Source: Armatimonadota bacterium (lineage in GTDB: Bacteria; Armatimonadota; Zipacnadia; Zipacnadales; FEN-943). From it: a DNA stretch of 17,948 nucleotides. The translations under genes and the position numbers were made by a program. The notes below the pieces were generated by a model. The model ran no database searches and had not been told where the DNA came from. It saw nothing but the letters and a program-made list of their open reading frames with translations. The DNA is taken from assembly GCA_026419655.1 (NCBI GenBank), contig JANZZA010000743.1:1-17948 (forward strand), in the 5' to 3' direction. Position 1 is the stretch's first letter. Each line of letters begins with the position of its first letter. Below are positions 13,974 through 17,948 of the stretch, in pieces.

Positions 13974-15059
13974 TTAGTCAGCCGACGTCTCGGCGCGGCC
14001 GCACCGCCGTGCGAACTCCTTGGGATACGACGACTTGGCCAGGGCCTGCTCGTACTCTACGATGTCCTGGCGCACTAGCTCGGCCAGGTAGGCATCCAGC
14101 ACGATCATGCCCTGGTCGCGCCCACCCTGGATGAGATTGTAAATCATGTGAGTTTTTCCCTCGCGGATGACGGCGCGGATGGCGGGCGTGCATTTCATTA
14201 TCTCGAAAGCCGGTACCCGGCCCGGCCGGCCCTTTAGCGGCAGCAAGGTCTGCGAAACCACCCCGATCAGCGCTACCGACAACTGCATGCGTATCTGCTG
14301 CTGCTGGGCAGGTGGGAAGACGTCTACGATGCGGTCTACAGTCTGCATGGCGTCGGTCGTGTGGACGGTGGCAAAGACGAGGTGGCCAGTCTCGGCTGCG
14401 GTGATGGCCAGGGACATGGTCTCCAGGTCGCGCATCTCGCCGACGAGGATGACGTCGGGGGTGGCCCGCATCACATGGCGAAGAGCCTCAGCAAAGCTGG
14501 TGGTATCCTGGCCAACCTCGCGCTGTTCGATGGCGCATGTCTTGTCCTGATGAACGAACTCAATGGGGTCTTCGATGGTGATGATGTGAGCGCGGCGGTG
14601 AGTATTGATATGGTCAATCATGGCTGCAAGGGTAGTGGATTTTCCCGACCCGGTAGGGCCCGTGACCAGGAACAACCCGCGGGGAGCTAGAGCAAATTCT
14701 TTGAGCACCTGGGGCAGCCCCAGCTCGTCAATGCCTTGGATATTCCAGGGAATGAGGCGCATCACGGCACTGAGGTGCCCCTGCTGGAAGAAACAGTTGA
14801 CACGGTAGCGGCCCACGCCCCTGATTTCGTGAGCCATGTCAAGCACTAGCCGCTCATGCAGCCTGCGCTTCTGCTGCTCCGTCATGATGGAGTACATCAG
14901 CTCGAAGGTGTCTTCATGCTCGAGGACAGGATAGTTGAGGCGCTGCAGGTCGCCGTGAATGCGAAAGATGGGCGGCTCGCCCACTCGCAGATGCAGGTCA
15001 GAGGCACTAACCTGCGGCATCTGCGCTAGCAGGTCCTCAAGCGTGTAAGGCAGCGGCAC
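13974..15059 (-). CDS. pilT: PilT-family ATPase, second of three tandem copies
   Basis: 361 residues with a GTG start at 15059, preceded by GGGAGGTGAGG. The N-terminal region has VSASDLHLRVGEPPIFRIHG (17-36), a textbook PilT start. The core has Walker A GPTGSGKS (134-141), Asp box ITIEDPIEFVHQ, Walker B DVILVGEMRD and His box TGHLVFATVHTT. The AIRNLIRE motif appears as AIRAVIRE (293-300), followed by GKTHMIYNLIQGG. It keeps the residues expected of an active hexameric retraction motor, with two changes in the motif. Length is close to classical PilT (about 345-360). It lies 21 bp after the first copy and 18 bp before the third, all on the minus strand. Functional division between the copies is not known from the sequence. 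Some bacteria use PilT2-type paralogues to modulate retraction or reversals. Confidence 0.93.
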   Translation of the reverse strand: MPLPYTLEDLLAQMPQVSASDLHLRVGEPPIFRIHGDLQRLNYPVLEHEDTFELMYSIMTEQQKRRLHERLVLDMAHEIRGVGRYRVNCFFQQGHLSAVMRLIPWNIQGIDELGLPQVLKEFALAPRGLFLVTGPTGSGKSTTLAAMIDHINTHRRAHIITIEDPIEFVHQDKTCAIEQREVGQDTTSFAEALRHVMRATPDVILVGEMRDLETMSLAITAAETGHLVFATVHTTDAMQTVDRIVDVFPPAQQQQIRMQLSVALIGVVSQTLLPLKGRPGRVPAFEIMKCTPAIRAVIREGKTHMIYNLIQGGRDQGMIVLDAYLAELVRQDIVEYEQALAKSSYPKEFARRCGRAETSAD

Positions 15060-15080
15060 AATCCCTCACCTCCCAACCAA

Positions 15081-16310
15081 CTAGGACTGCTGGACGTCAG
15101 AGGATGAGGACGGTTGCGCAGGGGCTGGGGGCTGTGGCTGCTCGGACGGCTGCGCAGTTTGGGCGGCTGCAGCCTGCTGAGCGCGCAACCTGGCCCTCTT
15201 GCGTTCCTCTTCGGCCCTGCGCTTGGCTTCGTCGGCCTGCTCGGCCTGCCAGCGCTTGAGCATCTGGCGCATCTCCGTGCGGTTGCCGGCGTAGAACATG
15301 GCCGACTCCTCGGTGATAATGCCTGCTGTGTACAGTTTAAACAGAGCCTGGTTTTTGGTCTGCATTCCCCAGTGGGCACCCTCGGCGATGACGTCGTACA
15401 TGTCAGAGGTCTTGCCCTCTTCGATTAACTTTTCGATGGTGGGGGTCACGGTCATGATTTCAAGAGCAGCGACGCGACCGGTTCCCTCGGCGCGGGGCAC
15501 CAGCGACTGGCTGATGACCGCCCTTAAGGATACCGACAAGCGCACCAATATCTGGTGCCTTTCGTGAGGCGGGAACATATTGATAATGCGTTCCATGGTC
15601 TCGTAGGCAGAGGTCGTGTGGACGGTCGAAAAGACCAAGTGGCCGGTTTCAGCAGCCTGCATCGCGGCGTTCATGGTTTCTACGTCACGCATTTCGCCGA
15701 TGAGGATGACGTCGGGGCTTTGGCGAAGGGCGAATTTGAGGGCATCAAGGAAGTTGTCAGTGTCAATGCCGACGGCGCGCTGGGAAACTATGGATTTGAT
15801 GTCCCGGTGAACGTATTCGATTGGGTCTTCGATGGTGACGATGTGGGCGCGGCGGTTCTTGTTGATGTGGTCGAGCATTGCGGCCAGCGTAGTGGACTTA
15901 CCGCACCCCGTCGGCCCGGTCACCAGCACCAGGCCCTGGGGATACATCGCGATTGTCTTGAGCACATCGGGAAGCTCAAGTTCATCAATGCTTTTCACGA
16001 TCAGCGGGATGATGCGCATAACAATGGCAACGTTGTTGCGTTCCTGGTAGATATTGATGCGCAGTCGGCAAACACCCTCGATGCTGAGGCCGATGTCCTT
16101 CTCGTGATATTCCTGGAAACGCTCCCACTCCCGGTCGGTCATGAGAGAACGCGCAATCTCGGCGACTTCCTCGGGCTTGAGCACGGGCATGTCTTCGCAG
16201 ACCTGTATGGTGCCCTTAACCCGCATCGCGGGCTTAGAGTGAGGTTTCCAGAATACGTCGGAAGCGTTCAGCGACGAGGCCCAAGTGACCAGTTCCTGCC
16301 AGTTAATCAT
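15081..16310 (-). CDS. PilT/PilU-family ATPase, divergent first copy with long C-terminal tail
   Basis: 409 residues; the ATG overlaps the stop of the preceding gene as ATGA, and AGGAGG lies seven bases before it. The N-terminus has LNASDVFWKPHSKPAMRVKG (14-33). Walker A is GPTGCGKS (132-139), with Cys where PilT usually has Ser. The Asp box VTIEDPIEYVHRD, Walker B DVILIGEMRD (200-209) and His box TGHLVFSTVHTT are intact, so ATP hydrolysis is plausible. The AIRNLIRE site reads TIEKLIEE (291-298) and is followed by GKTSDMYDVIAEG, which is closer to the PilU branch, whose members act with PilT rather than alone. After residue 350 comes a charged helix (QAEQADEAKRRAEEERKRAR), likely coiled coil, and an Ala/Gln/Pro/Ser-rich low-complexity end. 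The tail could be a partner-binding region. PilU-like function is inferred. Confidence 0.9.
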   Translation of the reverse strand: MINWQELVTWASSLNASDVFWKPHSKPAMRVKGTIQVCEDMPVLKPEEVAEIARSLMTDREWERFQEYHEKDIGLSIEGVCRLRINIYQERNNVAIVMRIIPLIVKSIDELELPDVLKTIAMYPQGLVLVTGPTGCGKSTTLAAMLDHINKNRRAHIVTIEDPIEYVHRDIKSIVSQRAVGIDTDNFLDALKFALRQSPDVILIGEMRDVETMNAAMQAAETGHLVFSTVHTTSAYETMERIINMFPPHERHQILVRLSVSLRAVISQSLVPRAEGTGRVAALEIMTVTPTIEKLIEEGKTSDMYDVIAEGAHWGMQTKNQALFKLYTAGIITEESAMFYAGNRTEMRQMLKRWQAEQADEAKRRAEEERKRARLRAQQAAAAQTAQPSEQPQPPAPAQPSSSSDVQQS

Positions 16311-16945
16311 GGTTCACCCTCCTGGGTACTGGGGCCCGGCTGGCCAGCCTGCCCCATGTATCTTCTGGCGGCCACGTAGGTCAGGGCAGAGGCAACCAGG
16401 GCCGCAACCACCACCAGCGCATGGGCGACCGGCAAGTGCCGGGGCACGGGCGGGGCCGGGGCCTGAGGAGCCAGCGGGTCAGTAAAGTCTCGATTCTTGA
16501 TCCTTATCCGGTACGTGGTCCCCCGCTGATTGGCTTCCCAGGTCACAGCAACGTAGTCGTTTTCAAACTGCCCTTGGCCGGGGGAAGACGGGCCGATGTA
16601 AGCCACAGCGATCTCGTCGTAGCGGCGCAGGACATACACCAGGGGCCAAATGGTCAGCTCCTCGCCAGGCGGTGTGGCCTCAATGCGGCAGTGAGCAACA
16701 ACCCCGGCGTCGTCCGCGGTGACCTGATGGCCCGAGGTCTGCCAGCGGCCGGCAATGGCCGCCGCCTCCAGGTCAGCCTTAGCGCGGTCTTCCAGCTCGC
16801 CGTAGGGGTAAGCTATGCGCAGAGCCGCCGTACCGTCCTCCCGTGTGACCACTACAGCCACCCGGCGCGGCTCCAGGGCCCGCGCTGGCGCCGCCTCCGT
16901 CCATGCCAGGAAAGTCGCAACAATCACTAACCACCCGTTGCGCAT
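16307..16945 (-). CDS. Secreted, C-terminally membrane-anchored protein of unknown function upstream of the pilT genes
   Basis: From ATG 16945 the protein has 212 residues. A signal peptide (MRNGWLVIVATFLAWTEAAPARA, residues 1-23 with an A-x-A site) is followed by a soluble domain (about 24-150). That domain contains PRRVAVVVTREDGTAALRIAYPYGE, a helix (EDRAKADLEAAAIAGRWQ) and beta-rich parts ending DYVAVTWEANQRGTTYRIRIKN. A proline-rich linker (PQAPAPPVPRHLP) leads to one TM segment (about 174-195) and a short basic, then acidic, cytoplasmic tail. It is thus predicted to be a type I membrane protein with its domain in the periplasm. No family is recognised. The frame stays open upstream through the terminator and tRNA, which is not coding. 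No good Shine-Dalgarno is seen, and a GTG directly precedes the ATG. The stop overlaps the first pilT start (ATGA), so their translation is coupled. Confidence 0.72.
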   Translation of the reverse strand: MRNGWLVIVATFLAWTEAAPARALEPRRVAVVVTREDGTAALRIAYPYGELEDRAKADLEAAAIAGRWQTSGHQVTADDAGVVAHCRIEATPPGEELTIWPLVYVLRRYDEIAVAYIGPSSPGQGQFENDYVAVTWEANQRGTTYRIRIKNRDFTDPLAPQAPAPPVPRHLPVAHALVVVAALVASALTYVAARRYMGQAGQPGPSTQEGEP

Positions 16946-16991
16946 CACCGTTGCTATTCGCTGGCGACTAGCGGCTTCCTGCGCAGAAGAG

Positions 16992-17018
16992 AAAACGCAC
17001 GGGCTCACCGCCCGTGCG
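16992..17018 (-). terminator. Intrinsic terminator of tRNA-Ala
   Basis: On the minus strand a perfect 9-bp stem, CGCACGGGC / GCCCGTGCG (17018-17010 with 17004-16996), has a 5-base loop GGTGA and is followed directly by TTTTCTCTT. It lies 14 bases after the tRNA CCA end and only 46 bases before the ATG of the next gene, so read-through would feed the pilT operon. Confidence 0.88.
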
Positions 17019-17032
17019 TGGTCTTCCCTAGT

Positions 17033-17107
17033 TGGTGGAGCCGGCGAGATTTGAACTCGCGACCTCTTCCATGCCAAGGAAGCGCTCTCCCCCTGAGCTA
17101 CGGCCCC
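17033..17107 (-). tRNA. tRNA-Ala(GGC)
   Basis: A complete cloverleaf on the minus strand: acceptor GGGGCCG/CGGCTCC including the G3:U70 wobble that marks alanine tRNAs; D arm GCTC...GAGC with loop AGGGGGA; anticodon arm CTTCC-TTGGCAT-GGAAG with anticodon GGC; variable AGGTC; T arm GCGAG-TTCAAAT-CTCGC; discriminator A and an encoded CCA. The body is 72 nt, 75 with CCA. Confidence 0.97.
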
Positions 17108-17119
17108 AGAGCATCTGTT

Positions 17120-17148
17120 AGTATAAACCATGCCCTTGCCGGAGTCAA
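17120..17148 (-). promoter_or_regulatory. Near-consensus sigma70-type promoter of tRNA-Ala
   Basis: TTGACT (17148-17143) and TATACT (17125-17120) on the minus strand are separated by exactly 17 bases, each five of six to consensus. The -10 box ends 12 bases before the tRNA 5' end, leaving a leader of about five bases. Confidence 0.85.
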
Positions 17149-17604
17149 GCTTCACCTGCCAACGAATCGCACCATCCGGCCTTGCTCCGGTTTTATTGTC
17201 CGCCGGCAACCGTGGCGACAGAAACTCGGCGCTTCTATTGTCTACCCTAAGGAGACCGGTGGAAAACCTCCTACACGTACGACATCGCGCCCTTACACAG
17301 TCTACGCGACATTGCAGAGCTTACTCAACCCACACGGCTAGCGGGTAAAAGCACGGCCCCACAACGTTGTACGCTCCCTTCACTCTGGATAAGCAAGCGC
17401 CAGCCTTTGCAGCAAGCTCCTAAGAAAACGCCTTCACAGAGGCTGACTGCAAATGGCCTGCCTGGACTCTTCAGGACCACGGCCACCCGCTAGCTGGGCC
17501 ACGCTAGTACAAACCATGCCTGAGCTTCTTCAGTGGATATGACCATGCCACGCACAGGCGTTGCTGCCCTCTCCTTGCCCGAAACCACCTCAAGAGCAAG
17601 AAGA
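17149..17604. other. Intergenic region without a recognisable gene
   Basis: About 450 bp between the tRNA promoter and the queH terminator hairpin. The short open frames here show no domain or credible ribosome-binding site. Two details stand out. AGTACAAACCATGCC (17506-17520) repeats 14 of 15 bases of the tRNA promoter's -10 region and spacer start (17120-17134) in the same orientation, but lacks its -35 box. CGGCTAGCGGGT (17335-17346) is the near-inverse (11 of 12) of ACCCGCTAGCTG (17485-17496). No known structured RNA could be recognised. Confidence 0.5.
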
Positions 17605-17653
17605 CTCGGCGCTGAGGGACCACGAGCGGGATAATGACTAATCCTGCGCCGAG
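17605..17653 (-). terminator. Hairpin after queH, possible terminator
   Basis: CTCGGCGC (17605-17612) and GCGCCGAG (17646-17653) form a perfect 8-bp stem around a 33-base loop. On the minus strand the stem is followed by TCTTCTTGCTCTT. It lies 17 bases after the queH stop. The large loop makes it weaker than the tRNA terminator. Confidence 0.5.
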
Positions 17654-17670
17654 CACCTCCAGACGCCGCC

Positions 17671-17948
17671 TCATGGCCGGGCACGGCGGCGACGATAAAA
17701 CGCCAGACGGCTGAAAATGCAGCCGCAGTAATCCTGCCGATACAGGCCCATCTGCTCGGACAGTTCACGAGAACGCTGGAAGCCACCTGCCTTGCGAAAG
17801 GTTTCTGCCAGCCACTCGATGCCCGCATCCTGGGCAGCTCGGCGCCCCACAGCATGGATCTGGTCGGGATTCTTCTGCGGCCCGACAGTGAGCGTCGTCG
17901 TGACTAGGCTGCAACCATGGCGGGCCGCCCAGCCCGCTACGGCCCCCA
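17671..17948 (-). CDS. queH: Epoxyqueuosine reductase QueH, C-terminal part (runs off right edge)
   Basis: The minus-strand frame is open from the window edge to a TGA at 17671-17673, giving 91 residues of the C-terminal part. It reads through TTTLTVGPQKNPDQI, GRRAAQDAGIEWL, ETFRKAGGFQRSRELSEQ and MGLYRQDYCGCIFS, then ends in a basic tail YRRRRARP. The order T-T-L-x-x-x-P...I..xG..xA...G..xF/W...FRK..GF.RS.ELS...GLYRQ.YCGC.FS is the signature of the DUF208/QueH family. The CGC pair belongs to the cysteine set used for its iron-sulfur and metal sites. QueH reduces epoxyqueuosine to queuosine, the last step of this wobble-base tRNA modification, as a non-homologous replacement of QueG. The N-terminal cysteines lie outside the window. 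It is followed by a possible terminator hairpin. Confidence 0.88.
   Translation of the reverse strand, partial: GAVAGWAARHGCSLVTTTLTVGPQKNPDQIHAVGRRAAQDAGIEWLAETFRKAGGFQRSRELSEQMGLYRQDYCGCIFSRLAFYRRRRARP

Noticed and set aside
15555..16379. 274-codon plus-strand frame and similar long plus-strand frames at 5302-5859, 10610-11344 and 498-1196
   Set aside because: Each is exactly antisense to a well-supported minus-strand gene and shows no family motif.
16946..17209. Upstream extension of the signal-peptide protein through the tRNA
   Set aside because: The translated stretch reads GAVAQGESASLAW and is the tRNA-Ala gene and its terminator read in frame, not protein.
17215..17240. ACAGAAACTCGGCGCTT, reminiscent of the 3' end of bacterial RNase P RNA
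   Set aside because: The conserved 5' core elements of RNase P RNA are absent at the expected distance, and the match is short.
17490..17855. 121-codon minus-strand frame near the right end
   Set aside because: It is another frame over the queH end and its terminator; the queH frame carries clear signature motifs.

Overview
The window is GC-rich bacterial chromosome, almost entirely coding and almost entirely on the minus strand. The encoded t6A modification genes, LL-diaminopimelate aminotransferase, ComEC, QueH and several PilT ATPases are bacterial. The mixture of tandem PilT genes, a carbohydrate-esterase-like hydrolase, a membrane-anchored glycosidase-like TIM barrel and a sugar-isomerase-like barrel recalls environmental lineages such as Armatimonadota, Planctomycetota or Hydrogenedentota. 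That placement is an impression from gene content, not a demonstrated assignment.

Left block (1-2372): the 5' third or less of comEC (minus strand, cut by the window edge) follows dapL (minus strand). Upstream of dapL lies about 700 bp without a convincing gene. It holds a strong hairpin and a probable dapL promoter. A single plus-strand gene (2373-3221, TIM-barrel sugar isomerase/epimerase family) then runs convergently into the main minus-strand block, and the two 3' ends overlap by 17 bp.

Main block (16945 down to 3205, all minus strand, mostly close-packed or overlapping): a signal-peptide/one-TM protein; three consecutive PilT-family ATPase genes; a six-TM protein with an eight-cysteine cytoplasmic-looking domain; a membrane-anchored glycosyl-hydrolase-like protein; a SAM methyltransferase; a small lipoprotein; then, after a hairpin, tsaE-tsaB-rimI-tsaD (N6-threonylcarbamoyl-adenosine tRNA modification with an embedded ribosomal-protein acetyltransferase) and an alpha/beta hydrolase. 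The first half looks like a type IV pilus retraction/regulation operon with uncharacterised membrane partners. The second half is tRNA-modification housekeeping. Between rimI and tsaD a 76-bp unit is tandemly repeated, and the ATGAGTGA motif that forms the rimI stop recurs at the tsaD start.

Right block (16986-17948): tRNA-Ala(GGC) with a near-consensus promoter and an intrinsic terminator directly in front of the pilus operon, about 450 bp with no gene, and the 3' end of queH (minus strand, cut by the right edge).

The most unusual items are the three-PilT array with graded loss of the AIRNLIRE motif, the eight-cysteine membrane protein embedded in that operon, and the 76-bp repeat that separates rimI from tsaD.
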